Positions 9,903 to 18,365 of a stretch of DNA of 64,000 nucleotides are shown here, piece by piece. Where the stretch lies: positions 1 through 64,000 of the forward strand of contig JASCPI010000016.1 of assembly GCA_029959555.1 (NCBI GenBank), in the 5' to 3' direction. The stretch comes from Lysobacteraceae bacterium PS02065 (GTDB taxonomy: Bacteria > Pseudomonadota > Gammaproteobacteria > Xanthomonadales > Rhodanobacteraceae). The notes beneath the pieces were generated by a model. The model did not search any database. It was given only the letters and a program-made list of their open reading frames with translations, and was not told the DNA's origin. The translations under genes were made by a program, and so were the position numbers. Each line of letters begins with the position of its first letter. The stretch's first letter is position 1.

Positions 9903-10958
9903 ATGCGGTGTTACCTGCTGTTCGCCACCGAGCTGTACGCGTTGCCGATCCTGCGCCCGCTGGCGCGGGCGATCGTCGACGCCGGCGGCGAAGTCGCGTG
10001 GTTCGTGTCGGCACCGCTGGCCGCGCACCTCGCACCGGGTGAGCGCCGCCTCAACGACGCCCGCGAAGTGCGCGAGTTCGCCCCGCTCGCCGTGTTCTCG
10101 GCGAGCAACTGGGTCCCGCATTTCTTCCCGGGCTTCAAGGTGCAGGTGTTCCACGGCTTCAACGTCGAGAAGCGTGCACCCGAGCGCGGTCATTTCCGCA
10201 TCCGCAGCCTGTTCGACCTCTACTGCACGCAAGGGCCGGCGACCACGCGTCCGTTCCGCGAGCTCGCCGCCCGGCACGGCCATTTCGCGGTGGTGGAGAC
10301 CGGTTGGCCCAAGCTCGATCCGCTGTTCGCGCCGCCCGCGGCATCCGAGGACCTGCGTCCGCGCGATGGCCGTCCCGTCGTCATGTACGCCTCGACGTTC
10401 ACCGAATCCCTGACGTCGGCACCGTTGCTGCACGCCGAGATCGCGCGCCAGGTCGCCGAAGGCTCGCGCTACTGGCTGCTCACGCTGCATCCGAAGTCGG
10501 ATCCTGCGCTCGTGGCGCGTTACCGCGCACTCGCGGGGCCGAACGCGCGCTTCCTGGAAGCCGACGACGTCGTGCCGATGCTGCGCGCCGCCGACGTGCT
10601 GGTCTGCGACACCTCGTCGGTGGTGTCGGAGTTCGCCGTCCAGGGCAAGCCCGTGGTGACGTTCCGCAACCGCGCGCCGAAGCCGCACATGCTCGACATC
10701 GCCGAGGTCGCGCAGCTCGAGCCCGCGTTGCGGTCGGCGCTGGCACCGTCGCCGGAATGGCTCGAGCGCCTGTGCGCGTACGGCGCCGAGATCCACCCGT
10801 GGCGCGACGGCGCCTCCAGTGCGCGCGTGCTCGAAGCCGTCGATGCGCTCGCGCGCGGCGATCTCGGCACGCTCGCGCCGAAACCCCTCAACCTGTGGCG
10901 CAAGCTGCAGGCCCGCATGCGCTATTACCGCTGGATCGACTGGTCGGCGCCCGACTGA
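9903..10958 (+). CDS. CDP-glycerol glycerophosphotransferase-like protein
   Basis: A 351-residue protein of the GT-B fold resembling the CDP-glycerol:polyglycerophosphate glycerophosphotransferase family. Visible features are an N-terminal FATELYALPILRPL strand-helix, a QVFHGFNVEKR box (G-x-x-x-K region) and the C-terminal LRAADVLVCDTSSVVSEFA segment, the D-x-S-S-x-x-x-E motif typical of the family. In Gram-negative bacteria such enzymes modify capsule or lipopolysaccharide with phosphoglycerol-like groups. I chose ATG 9903; the frame is open to a TTG at 9858 without a good ribosome-binding site. Confidence 0.78.
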   Translation: MRCYLLFATELYALPILRPLARAIVDAGGEVAWFVSAPLAAHLAPGERRLNDAREVREFAPLAVFSASNWVPHFFPGFKVQVFHGFNVEKRAPERGHFRIRSLFDLYCTQGPATTRPFRELAARHGHFAVVETGWPKLDPLFAPPAASEDLRPRDGRPVVMYASTFTESLTSAPLLHAEIARQVAEGSRYWLLTLHPKSDPALVARYRALAGPNARFLEADDVVPMLRAADVLVCDTSSVVSEFAVQGKPVVTFRNRAPKPHMLDIAEVAQLEPALRSALAPSPEWLERLCAYGAEIHPWRDGASSARVLEAVDALARGDLGTLAPKPLNLWRKLQARMRYYRWIDWSAPD

Positions 10959-10975
10959 CCGCCCGTCGCAGGACA

Positions 10976-12700
10976 ATGCCCTTGCCGCTTTCGCACCACG
11001 CACGCCGCCCCTCCGCCACGCCGCTGTGGATACCCGCCTGGACCCTCGCCGCCCTCGTGGCGATCTTCCAGACCGGCCCGATGCCCTTGTACTCGACGCG
11101 CACGCTCGGCGTCGCCTGGGAGATGTGGCAGGCCGGCCAGTTCCTCGTGCCGTACGCGAACGGCGAGCCCTACAGCCACAAGGTGCCGCTGCTGTTCTGG
11201 CTCATCCACGCCGGCTGGGCCGTCGGCGGCGTCGGTGACGTCTGGCCACGCCTGCTCGAGGTCGGCATCGGCCTCGGCGTGCTGGTGCTCGCGGCGCGCC
11301 TCGCGCGCAAGCTGTTCCGCGACGATCCCGGGGTCGAGGCGCTTGCCCCGTGGATCCTCGCCGCGTTCGGCTATGCGTTCCTGTTCGCGCTGCAGATCAT
11401 GTACGAGATGCTGCTGTGCCTGTGCGTGCTCGGTGCGCTCGTGGCCTTGGCCGGGGATCGCGAGGACCGGCCGCGCTTCGGCTGGTTCGCGTTCGCGGTC
11501 GCCGCGGGCCTCATGACCAAGGGGCCGGTCATGCTGTTGCACGTCGCATTCCCGTTCCTGCTCGGTCCGTTCTGGAGCACCTGGGCGTCGCGCCACCGCG
11601 CGGCGTGGTACGGACGCGGTGCGCTCGCGCTGGTCGCCGGCATGGCGGTGCTGCTCGCGTGGGCGATTCCGGCGAGCCTCGTGGGCGGCGAGGTGTATCG
11701 CCACGAGTTGTTCTTCATGCAGACCGCGGGCCGCGTCGTCGACAGCTTCGACCACGCACGACCGTGGTGGTGGTATGCCCAGATGCTGCCGGCACTGCTG
11801 GTACCGTGGCTGCTGTGGCCGCGCGCGTGGCAGGCCGCGGCCGCCGGTCTGTCGCGACCGCGCGGCACGGGCCTGCGCTTCATCGCCTGCTGGCTGGTTC
11901 CGATCGCGGTCGCGTTCTCGCTGGTCAGCGGCAAGCAGCTCTACTACCTGCTGCCCGAGGCCGCGGGCGGCGCGATGCTGCTCGCACTCGGCCTGTCGCG
12001 CATCGGTGCGCGCGGCGCGCCGGCGCCGTGGTGGCTCGGTCCCTGGCCGCTCGCGCTGGTGCTGCTGGCCGCTGCGGCGGCACTCGCATGGCTGCCGGGC
12101 GCGGTCGCGTCGGGCCGCGTGACCTCGGTCTGGTACATCGATCTCGCACCGGCTGCGCCGGCGTTCGCGCTCGGCTGCCTCGGCCTCGGCCTCGCGCTGC
12201 TGGCGTGTCCGCGCGCCGATGCGGCGGCGACGCGGCGCATCGCCGTCGTCTCGATGGCGGGGCTCGCGCTGGTCTACGTGGTGTTCGCGCACACGCTGTG
12301 GCCGCGCTTCGATCTCGCGCCGGCGGCCGTTCGTGTGGCGGCGATGCAGGCGGCCGGCACACAGGTCGTGCACCACGACATCTACCACAACCAGTTCCAG
12401 TTCCTCGGTCGACTCGAGAAACCGCTCGAGGTGCTGCCGCTGCACGGCCACGAGCCCTGGCTCGATGCGCATCCCGACGCGCGCGTGATCCACTACGTCG
12501 AGACGCTGACCGCCGAGGATCTCGCCAACGCCGAGTACGTGCAGCCGTTCCGTTCCGATTGGCTGCTCATCGAACGCGCCGGCACGTGGGCGGCACGCCT
12601 GCGCGGCGCGCCGCAGCCGCCCGCGCAGCCCGCGCAACGCCATCCAGAAGCGTACTGGCCGTTCCGCGTGGTCGATGCCGCGCACGCGCCGGCGCACTGA
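10976..12700 (+). CDS. second GT39/ArnT-like membrane glycosyltransferase
   Basis: A 574-residue polytopic membrane protein of about 12 hydrophobic segments, same superfamily as the gene at 7017. The first loop contains the GVAWEMW acidic site and YANGEPYSHKVPLLFWL (the SxKPP-like substrate motif), and a later loop has FMQTAGRVVDSFDH, also shared with the 7017 protein (RQTAGRYTDSWDH). The two are divergent paralogues rather than recent duplicates. Its acidic N-terminal pair is weaker than in the 7017 protein, so donor or acceptor may differ. The stop codon lies inside the loop of a perfect hairpin (12685-12712). Confidence 0.85.
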   Translation: MPLPLSHHARRPSATPLWIPAWTLAALVAIFQTGPMPLYSTRTLGVAWEMWQAGQFLVPYANGEPYSHKVPLLFWLIHAGWAVGGVGDVWPRLLEVGIGLGVLVLAARLARKLFRDDPGVEALAPWILAAFGYAFLFALQIMYEMLLCLCVLGALVALAGDREDRPRFGWFAFAVAAGLMTKGPVMLLHVAFPFLLGPFWSTWASRHRAAWYGRGALALVAGMAVLLAWAIPASLVGGEVYRHELFFMQTAGRVVDSFDHARPWWWYAQMLPALLVPWLLWPRAWQAAAAGLSRPRGTGLRFIACWLVPIAVAFSLVSGKQLYYLLPEAAGGAMLLALGLSRIGARGAPAPWWLGPWPLALVLLAAAAALAWLPGAVASGRVTSVWYIDLAPAAPAFALGCLGLGLALLACPRADAAATRRIAVVSMAGLALVYVVFAHTLWPRFDLAPAAVRVAAMQAAGTQVVHHDIYHNQFQFLGRLEKPLEVLPLHGHEPWLDAHPDARVIHYVETLTAEDLANAEYVQPFRSDWLLIERAGTWAARLRGAPQPPAQPAQRHPEAYWPFRVVDAAHAPAH

Positions 12701-12712
12701 AGCGCCGGCGCG
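12685..12712. terminator. bidirectional hairpin between convergent genes
   Basis: An 11-bp perfect inverted repeat CGCGCCGGCGC / GCGCCGGCGCG with a 6-nt loop (ACTGAA) that contains the TGA stop of the plus-strand glycosyltransferase. It sits just before the end of the convergent dehydrogenase gene (12722). No T-run on either side; very GC-rich. Its location between two convergent 3' ends supports a terminator role for both. Confidence 0.6.
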
Positions 12713-12721
12713 CCGCCGCTA

Positions 12722-13894
12722 TCAGGCCTTGGGCGGCTCGAGGCGCAGCAGCTTGCCGTTGGCGTCCTCGGTCAGCACGTAGAGGTTGCCGTCCGGTCCC
12801 TCGCGCACGTCGCGGATGCGCGAGCCGAGGTCGCCGAGCAGGCGCTCCTCGCTCGCGATACGGTCACCGTCGAGCTCGAGACGGATCAGGTTGCGATCCG
12901 ACAGCGCGCCGAGGAACAGGTTGCCCTTCCACGCCGACGGCGCGTTCGCGAACGCCATGCCGCTCAGCGCCGGCGACTTCGCCCAGTAGTGGTGCGGCTG
13001 CTCGAGGCCGTCCTTCTCGGTGCCTTCGGCTTCGGGGATCTTCAGGCCCGAGTAGTTGACGCCGTAGGTGATCAAGGGCCAGCCGTAGTTCTTGCCGGCC
13101 TCGGGGATGTTGACTTCGTCGCCGCCCTTCGGGCCGTGCTCGCTGGTCCACAGCTTGCGCGTGACCGGGTGCAGCGCCGCGCCCTGCATGTTGCGGTGGC
13201 CGTACGAGAAGATCTCCGGTCGCACGCCGTCGCGGCCGACGAACGGATTGTCCTGCGGCACGCTGCCGTCGGCGTTGAGGCGCACGAGCTTGCCCTGGAG
13301 CTTGTCGAGATCCTGCGAGGTGGCGCGCTCGTTGTGCTCGCCCTGCGTGACGAACAGGAAGCCCTGGTCGTCGAACACGAGGCGCGAGCCGAAGTGGTGG
13401 CCCTTCGAGAGCTTCGGCGCCTGGCGGTAGATCACCTCGACGCCGGTCAGCGCCTCGCCCTCGAGCTTGCCGCGCGCGACCGCGGTACCGGCCGGTGCCT
13501 TGCCGCCCTCGCCGGGTTCGGCGTAGGAAAGGTAGACGAGGCCGTCCTGCGCGAACGACGGCGACAGCACGACGTCGAGCAGGCCGCCCTGGCTTTCGGC
13601 GAACACGGCCGGCACGCCCGTGACGGCCTTCGACACGCTGCCGTCGGCGCCGACGATGCGCAGCACGCCCGCGCGTTCGGTGACGAGGTAGCGGCCGTCG
13701 GGCAGGAATGCGACCGCCCACGGCATCGCGAGGCCGTTGGCCACTTCGACGACACGGAACGCGCCCTTCGTGCTCGTCTGCGAGGCCGGCTCGGCTTTCG
13801 CGGCGGCCTTCGGCGCGGCGGCATCGGCCTCGAGTTTCGAGCCGCAGCCGATCGTGCCCACGAGGGCGAGGGCGAGCAGGGTGTGTCGGGTCAT
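12722..13894 (-). CDS. PQQ-dependent aldose sugar dehydrogenase, lipoprotein
   Basis: A 390-residue member of the soluble glucose/aldose sugar dehydrogenase family (six-bladed beta-propeller, PF07995 type), which oxidises aldoses in the periplasm with PQQ and Ca2+. Evidence: lipoprotein signal peptide ending LVGTIGC, an Ala-rich linker, then the propeller core with PWAVAFLPDG, ERAGVLRIV, KGHHFGSRLVFDDQGFL, EIFSYGHRNMQG (the conserved GHRN PQQ-site segment), TSEHGPKGGDEVN and KNYGWP. The ATG at 13894 has AGGAG nine bases upstream; the in-frame ATG at 13900 is only three bases from it. It is immediately downstream of pqqABCDE on the same strand, so the cofactor pathway and user enzyme are linked. 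Confidence 0.92.
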   Translation of the reverse strand: MTRHTLLALALVGTIGCGSKLEADAAAPKAAAKAEPASQTSTKGAFRVVEVANGLAMPWAVAFLPDGRYLVTERAGVLRIVGADGSVSKAVTGVPAVFAESQGGLLDVVLSPSFAQDGLVYLSYAEPGEGGKAPAGTAVARGKLEGEALTGVEVIYRQAPKLSKGHHFGSRLVFDDQGFLFVTQGEHNERATSQDLDKLQGKLVRLNADGSVPQDNPFVGRDGVRPEIFSYGHRNMQGAALHPVTRKLWTSEHGPKGGDEVNIPEAGKNYGWPLITYGVNYSGLKIPEAEGTEKDGLEQPHHYWAKSPALSGMAFANAPSAWKGNLFLGALSDRNLIRLELDGDRIASEERLLGDLGSRIRDVREGPDGNLYVLTEDANGKLLRLEPPKA

Positions 13895-13996
13895 CGGCAT
13901 GGTCTCCTGGTGTGGGGCGGGTCGCGCGGCGCGCGGAAGGGCTTCGACCTTCGCGGCGCTCGCGGGTTCCGCAGTGTCACACGGGGATCATGACCG

Positions 13997-15139
13997 TCAG
14001 GCGGCTGGCGGCACCGCCGTGCCGAGTTCGCGCGAGGCTTTGGCCGTGCGGAACACCAGCGGCTGCGCGGGCGGACGCGCGTCGAACGGCACCTGCGCCT
14101 GCGCGACGATGCGCTCGACGACGTCGTGTTGCGGCGATTTGGCGCAGACGGGATCGGCCGCGGCGGCGTCGCCCGCGAGCATCCAGGCCTGACAGCGACA
14201 GCCACCCAGATCCTGCTCCTTTTCGGGGCAGCTGCGGCACGGCTCCTTCATCCACGCATCGCCGCGGAAGCGGTTGAAGCCTTCCGAGACGTTCCAGATC
14301 GAGGCGAGGTCCATGTCGCGCACGTTCGGGAACGCCATGCCCGGCAGCATGCGCGCGGTGTGGCAGGGCAACGCGGTGCCGTCGGGCGTGACGGTCAGGA
14401 ACACGTTGCCCCAGCCGTTCATGCACTTCTTCGGGCGCTGCTCGTAGTAGTCGGGTACCACGTAGAGGATGCGGATCGCGTCGCCGACCTTCTCGCGCCA
14501 GTGGTTCGTCACGGTCTCGGCACGCGCGAGCTGTTCACGCGACGGAATCAGATGCTCGCGGTTGAGCTGCGCCCACGAGTAGTACTGCGAGTTCGCGAGT
14601 TCGAGGTATTCGGCGCCGAGATCGACCGCCATCGCAATGATGCGGTCGATGTGATCGATGTTGAGCCGGTGGATCACCACGTTGAGCACCATCGGGTAGC
14701 CGTGCTGCTTGATCAGCGTGGCGACGCGCTGCTTGAGGTCGAACGTGCGCGTGGACGACAGGAAGTCGTTGAGCTCCTTGCTCGAATCCTGGAACGACAG
14801 CTGGATGTGGTCGAGGCCGGCGTCCTTGAGCGCGGCGATGCGCTTCTCGTTGAGTCCCACGCCCGAGGTCAACAGGTTCGTGTAGTAGCCGAGCCGGCGC
14901 GCCTCGGCGACGAGCACTTCGAGGTCGTCGCGCAGCATCGGCTCGCCGCCCGAGAAACCGCACTGCACGGCACCGAGCGCACGCCCTTCGCGCAGCACGC
15001 GCAGCCAGTCGTCGGTGCCGAGCTCGTGCTCGATCGAGGCGAACTCGACCGGGTTGTAGCAGAACGTGCAGTGCAGCGGACAGCGGTAGGTGAGCTCCGC
15101 GAGCAGCCACAGCGGCGGTCCCGGCGGGGTGGCGCTCAT
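13997..15139 (-). CDS. pqqE: PQQ synthase radical-SAM enzyme PqqE
   Basis: A 380-residue radical-SAM enzyme that makes the carbon-carbon bond between the conserved Glu and Tyr of the PqqA peptide, the first step of PQQ synthesis. The CxxxCxxC cluster motif is at Cys20, Cys24 and Cys27 ([11 protein letters not shown]); GGEP follows (SGGEPML). The SPASM domain with extra Fe-S ligands is visible at the C-terminus ([20 protein letters not shown] and GCRC). Length matches the family. The start ATG overlaps the pqqD stop as ATGA. Confidence 0.97.
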   Translation of the reverse strand: MSATPPGPPLWLLAELTYRCPLHCTFCYNPVEFASIEHELGTDDWLRVLREGRALGAVQCGFSGGEPMLRDDLEVLVAEARRLGYYTNLLTSGVGLNEKRIAALKDAGLDHIQLSFQDSSKELNDFLSSTRTFDLKQRVATLIKQHGYPMVLNVVIHRLNIDHIDRIIAMAVDLGAEYLELANSQYYSWAQLNREHLIPSREQLARAETVTNHWREKVGDAIRILYVVPDYYEQRPKKCMNGWGNVFLTVTPDGTALPCHTARMLPGMAFPNVRDMDLASIWNVSEGFNRFRGDAWMKEPCRSCPEKEQDLGGCRCQAWMLAGDAAAADPVCAKSPQHDVVERIVAQAQVPFDARPPAQPLVFRTAKASRELGTAVPPAA

Positions 15140-15411
15140 GCCGCGATCCAGCCCTGGCGGCGCGCGATGTCGAGGAACGCGCGCACGTCGGTGTCGAGCG
15201 GGCGGCGGTCGAACGCCTCCTCGAGCTCGGCGACGATCGCCGGCACGTCGCGCGTGCCGTCGCAGCGTTTGAGGATCTCGGCCGCGCTCGCATTGAGCGT
15301 GACCATGCCCTCCGGATACAGCAGCACGTGGCGCTGCTGCACCTCTTCCCACTGCAGGCGGAAGTGGCGTGCAAGACGCGGCGTGGCGTGGACCTCCGGC
15401 GTGGTGCTCAC
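15136..15411 (-). CDS. pqqD: PqqA chaperone PqqD
   Basis: A 91-residue winged-helix-like (RRE) protein that binds the PqqA precursor peptide and presents it to PqqE. Conserved features are [25 protein letters not shown] and the [12 protein letters not shown] box followed by a D/E-rich helix and the [11 protein letters not shown] tail. The frame is open further upstream, but the GTG at 15411 gives the family length (about 92) and forms a GTGA overlap with the pqqC stop, matching the coupling style of the operon. Confidence 0.95.
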   Translation of the reverse strand: MSTTPEVHATPRLARHFRLQWEEVQQRHVLLYPEGMVTLNASAAEILKRCDGTRDVPAIVAELEEAFDRRPLDTDVRAFLDIARRQGWIAA

Positions 15412-16142
15412 GTCGTCACCCCGTAGCGGTTCGCCATCGCGTCGTTCATCGCCCACAGCACGTCGAGCTTGAAGCGCAGGATGTCGAGCGCGCGCTGCTG
15501 CGCTTCACGGGTGCGGAAATGCGCGAGCGTGATGGCGAGGCCGTGGTCGACGTCGCGGCGTGCCTGCGAGACGCGGTTGCGGAAGTAGGCGAGGCCGTCG
15601 CCCGCGATCCACGGGTAGTGCTCGGGCCAGTTGGCGAGGCGCTGGCGGTGGATCGCCGGTGCGAACAGTTCGGTCAGTGAGGCGCACACCGATTCCTGCC
15701 ATGGCCGGCGCCGCGCGAAGTCGATGTAGGCATCGACGGCGAAGCGCACGCCGGGCACGACGTGGCGCTGGTCGGCGACCTCCTCGCGGGTGAGCCCGGT
15801 CGCCTCGGCCAGACGCAGCCAGGCTTCGATGCCACCCGGGTCGTCGCCGTGGCCATCGTGGTCGAGGATGCGCTGGATCCACTCGCGGCGCACCTCGCGG
15901 TCCGGGCAGTTCGACAGCACCGCGGCATCCTTGATCGGGATCGCGAGCTGGTAGGCGTAGCGGTTCGCGACCCAGCCGCGGATCTGCTCGGGCGTCGCCT
16001 TGCCCGTATTGAGCATGACGTTGAAAGGATGGTGGATGTGGTACGCGGCACCCTGCTCGCGCAGGCGCGCCTCGAACACGTCGGCCGGCCAGGCGTCGGC
16101 ATCGGCGGATGCGGCATGGGATGTATCGAGCAGCACGTTCAC
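15408..16142 (-). CDS. pqqC: pyrroloquinoline-quinone synthase PqqC
   Basis: A 244-residue cofactor-free oxidase that closes the ring and performs the eight-electron oxidation giving PQQ, the last step of the pathway. Family hallmarks include [41 protein letters not shown] and HYPWI, with the active-site His, Tyr and Arg residues in place; it belongs to the haem-oxygenase-like TenA/PqqC fold. The start is a GTG overlapping the pqqB stop (GTGA). Confidence 0.97.
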   Translation of the reverse strand: MNVLLDTSHAASADADAWPADVFEARLREQGAAYHIHHPFNVMLNTGKATPEQIRGWVANRYAYQLAIPIKDAAVLSNCPDREVRREWIQRILDHDGHGDDPGGIEAWLRLAEATGLTREEVADQRHVVPGVRFAVDAYIDFARRRPWQESVCASLTELFAPAIHRQRLANWPEHYPWIAGDGLAYFRNRVSQARRDVDHGLAITLAHFRTREAQQRALDILRFKLDVLWAMNDAMANRYGVTT

Positions 16143-17056
16143 GGGCTGAACTCCATGCCGTCACGGGTGACCTCGATGCCGTGGCGCGCGAGCTCGGCGC
16201 GCTCGGCGCTGGCCTCGTCGAGGATCGGATTCGTGTTGTTGATGTGGATGAGCAGCTTGCGCGTCGTTGCGGGCAGGCGGTCGAGCCAGCCGATCATGCC
16301 GTCGTCGCCGGCCTGCGGCAGGTGGCCGATCGAGCGCCCGGTCTTGCTCGAGACGCCGAGGCGCGGCATCTCGTCGTCGTGCCAGAACGTGCCGTCGACG
16401 AGCACCGCGTCGGCGCGCTGCATGGCCTGCCAGGTCGGTGCGTCGATCGCGCCGAGGCCCGGTGCGTAGAACAGCGTGCGGCCGTCGCGAGTGTCGCGCA
16501 CGAGCAGGCCGATGTTGTCGCCGGGCTGCGGGTTCTCGCGATGCGGCGAATACGGCGCGGGCTTGCTCGACAGCGGGATCGCCGAGAACGCGAGCGCCTC
16601 GAGGCCGTCGACCGCGAACGGCGTGCCGTCGAACGGCAGCACGCGGCGGTCGACGCCACAGAAATGGCCGAGCACGCCGAAGATCGGGTTGCCCTGCGTG
16701 AGGTCGGCGTGCACGGGATCGGTGCACCAGATGCGCAGCGGGCCGCGGTGTTCGCGCAGCATGTAGAGGCCGGTCGTGTGGTCGACCTGGCCGTCCATGA
16801 GCAGCACGCCGACGAGGCCGGTGTCACGCAGCGCGCGTGCGGGTTGCAGCACGGGGTTCGCGGCGAGCTGGGCGAGGATGTCGGGCGAGGCGTTGACCAG
16901 CAGCCAGTCGACGCCGTCGGCGCTGATCGCGATCGAGGACTGCGTGCGCGGCGTGGCGCGCAGGCTGCCGTCGCGTACGCCGCGGCAGTTGGGGCAGTTG
17001 CAGTTCCATTGCGGGAAGCCGCCGCCGGCGGCGGACCCGAGGATGCGTACCTTCAT
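16139..17056 (-). CDS. pqqB: PQQ biosynthesis protein PqqB
   Basis: A 305-residue metallo-beta-lactamase-fold protein, reported as an iron-dependent hydroxylase acting on the cross-linked Glu-Tyr intermediate. The N-terminal CNCPNC zinc-binding knot (in [14 protein letters not shown]), the [18 protein letters not shown] segment and the C-terminal HINNTNPIL motif are all family signatures; the canonical lactamase HxHxDH is altered to MDGQVDH, as is usual in PqqB. First large gene after pqqA; a stem-loop separates the two. Confidence 0.97.
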   Translation of the reverse strand: MKVRILGSAAGGGFPQWNCNCPNCRGVRDGSLRATPRTQSSIAISADGVDWLLVNASPDILAQLAANPVLQPARALRDTGLVGVLLMDGQVDHTTGLYMLREHRGPLRIWCTDPVHADLTQGNPIFGVLGHFCGVDRRVLPFDGTPFAVDGLEALAFSAIPLSSKPAPYSPHRENPQPGDNIGLLVRDTRDGRTLFYAPGLGAIDAPTWQAMQRADAVLVDGTFWHDDEMPRLGVSSKTGRSIGHLPQAGDDGMIGWLDRLPATTRKLLIHINNTNPILDEASAERAELARHGIEVTRDGMEFSP

Positions 17057-17077
17057 CGGTGCGTGGTGTCCGGAAGC

Positions 17078-17137
17078 GGCCGGCGCCCGGCCATCGGCCG
17101 TCCGCGCGCATCCTCGCGCGGCATCGGGGCGCCGGCC
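17078..17137 (-). promoter_or_regulatory. nested stem-loop between pqqA and pqqB
   Basis: In the 88-nt gap between pqqA and pqqB there is a perfect 10-bp outer stem (GGCCGGCGCC at 17078-17087 with GGCGCCGGCC at 17128-17137) enclosing a perfect 7-bp inner stem (CCGCGCG / CGCGCGG, 17102-17121). The arrangement resembles attenuator or processing stem-loops that keep the substrate peptide gene pqqA expressed well above the enzymes. The structure is seen in the sequence; the role is inferred. Confidence 0.55.
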
Positions 17138-17144
17138 GTACAGC

Positions 17145-17219
17145 TCAGCGGTTGGCGATGTACATCGTCACTTCGAAGCCGAAGCGCTGGTCGATCGCCT
17201 GCGGGGTTTCCCAGATCAT
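17145..17219 (-). CDS. pqqA: PQQ precursor peptide PqqA
   Basis: A 24-codon gene read on the minus strand starting ATGATCTGGGAA and ending just before 17144. The peptide ends FEVTMYIANR, which contains the invariant Glu-x-x-x-Tyr pair that becomes the PQQ skeleton and is the family's signature (typically FEVTMYxxxR). An AGGAG sequence lies 8 nt before the ATG. It heads the pqqABCDE operon. It is far too short for ordinary ORF calling. Confidence 0.97.
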   Translation of the reverse strand: MIWETPQAIDQRFGFEVTMYIANR

Positions 17220-17399
17220 GGCGGTGCTCCTGTCGGTGTGGCGGCGCGGAAGTGCGCCACCCGCCCGGCGCGAAGTCGCCGGGCCGGTTCGAGTCTGTCG
17301 GCATCGCGCCGCAACATGCCTGCGCGAATCCGCGCGTCGTCATCTAGTGAAAATCATGAGGCGCGTCCGTTGGCGCGGGTCGCGGGCTACCATCGCGGC
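17220..17399. promoter_or_regulatory. divergent intergenic region, pqqA / pip
   Basis: A 180-nt gap between the pqqA start (minus strand) and the peptidase start (plus strand). It must hold the pqq promoter. I see no convincing -35/-10 pair or a sigma-54 type GG-N10-GC box for pqqA; for the peptidase, TACCAT at 17388-17393 sits 6 nt before the ATG and could be a -10 box for a leaderless transcript, without a matching -35. Confidence 0.35.
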
Positions 17400-18365
17400 A
17401 TGCGCACGCCGTACCCCGACATCGCGCCCTGGGACGAGGGCGTGCTCGACATCGCCGACGGCCATCGCGTGCACTACGAGCAGTGCGGCGCGCGCGATGG
17501 CGTGCCCGTGGTGTTCCTGCACGGCGGTCCCGGCAGCGGCTGCAGCCCCGCGCATCGGCGTTTCTTCGATCCCGCGCGCTACCGTGCCGTGCTGTTCGAC
17601 CAGCGCGGCTGCGGGCGCAGCGCGCCGCGTGGCGGCACGCGCCACAACACGACGGCGCACCTCCTCGCCGACATCGAGGCCTTGCGCGCGCGCCTGGGCA
17701 TCGAGCGCTGGCTCGTCGCGGGTGGCTCGTGGGGTTCGAGCCTCGCGCTCGCGTATGCCGATGCGCACCGCGCTTCGGTGACCGGCCTCGTGCTGCGCGG
17801 CGTGTTCCTGACCGGGCACGCCGACCTAGAGTGGTTCTTCACGGGCGCACGCGAACTCGTGCCCGATGCCTGGGAGGCATTCGCCGCGACGTTCCCGCGG
17901 CGCCACCGGCGCGATCCGCTCGCCGCGCTCGTGCGTGCCTTCGAGGACGACGACGCGGAGCGCGTCGCGGCCTGCACGCAGGCCTGGTGGGCCTGGGAGC
18001 GCGCGCTGCTCGGCGCATCCGGCCCGGCCCCGGTGCTCGACGGCGACGCGCTCGCGCGTGCGGTCGATCGTTACCGCGTGCAGGCGCACTACCTCGCGCG
18101 GCGCTGCTTCCTCGGCGAACGCGCGCTGCTCGGTGCGGCGAGCCGCCTGCACGGCCTGCCGGTCGCGATCGTGCACGGCCGCGAGGATCTCGTGTGCCGG
18201 CCGCGCAACGCCTGGCGCGTGCACCGCGCGGCCGGCGGCAGTCGCCTGCGCCTCGTCGACAGCGCGGGTCACGATCCGTTCCATCCGGCGCTGTACGACG
18301 CGTTCACGGGCGCGCTCGACGCGTTCGCCGCCGACGGCGACTTCACGCGCTGGCCTGCCGCATGA
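17400..18365 (+). CDS. pip: proline iminopeptidase (alpha/beta hydrolase, S33)
   Basis: A 321-residue cytosolic serine peptidase that removes N-terminal proline. Signatures: FLHGGPGSGC (oxyanion loop HGGPG), FDQRGCGRSAP, the nucleophile elbow GGSWGSSLALAYA (Ser at GGSWGS), the charge-relay region VHGREDLVCRP and the final His in DSAGHDPFHP. Length matches the family. It is divergent from pqqA and its stop overlaps the next kinase gene by ATGA. A peptidase beside a pqq operon is suggestive because PqqA must be proteolysed, but Pip is not the PqqF/G-type protease; this is a loose inference. Confidence 0.93.
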   Translation: MRTPYPDIAPWDEGVLDIADGHRVHYEQCGARDGVPVVFLHGGPGSGCSPAHRRFFDPARYRAVLFDQRGCGRSAPRGGTRHNTTAHLLADIEALRARLGIERWLVAGGSWGSSLALAYADAHRASVTGLVLRGVFLTGHADLEWFFTGARELVPDAWEAFAATFPRRHRRDPLAALVRAFEDDDAERVAACTQAWWAWERALLGASGPAPVLDGDALARAVDRYRVQAHYLARRCFLGERALLGAASRLHGLPVAIVHGREDLVCRPRNAWRVHRAAGGSRLRLVDSAGHDPFHPALYDAFTGALDAFAADGDFTRWPAA

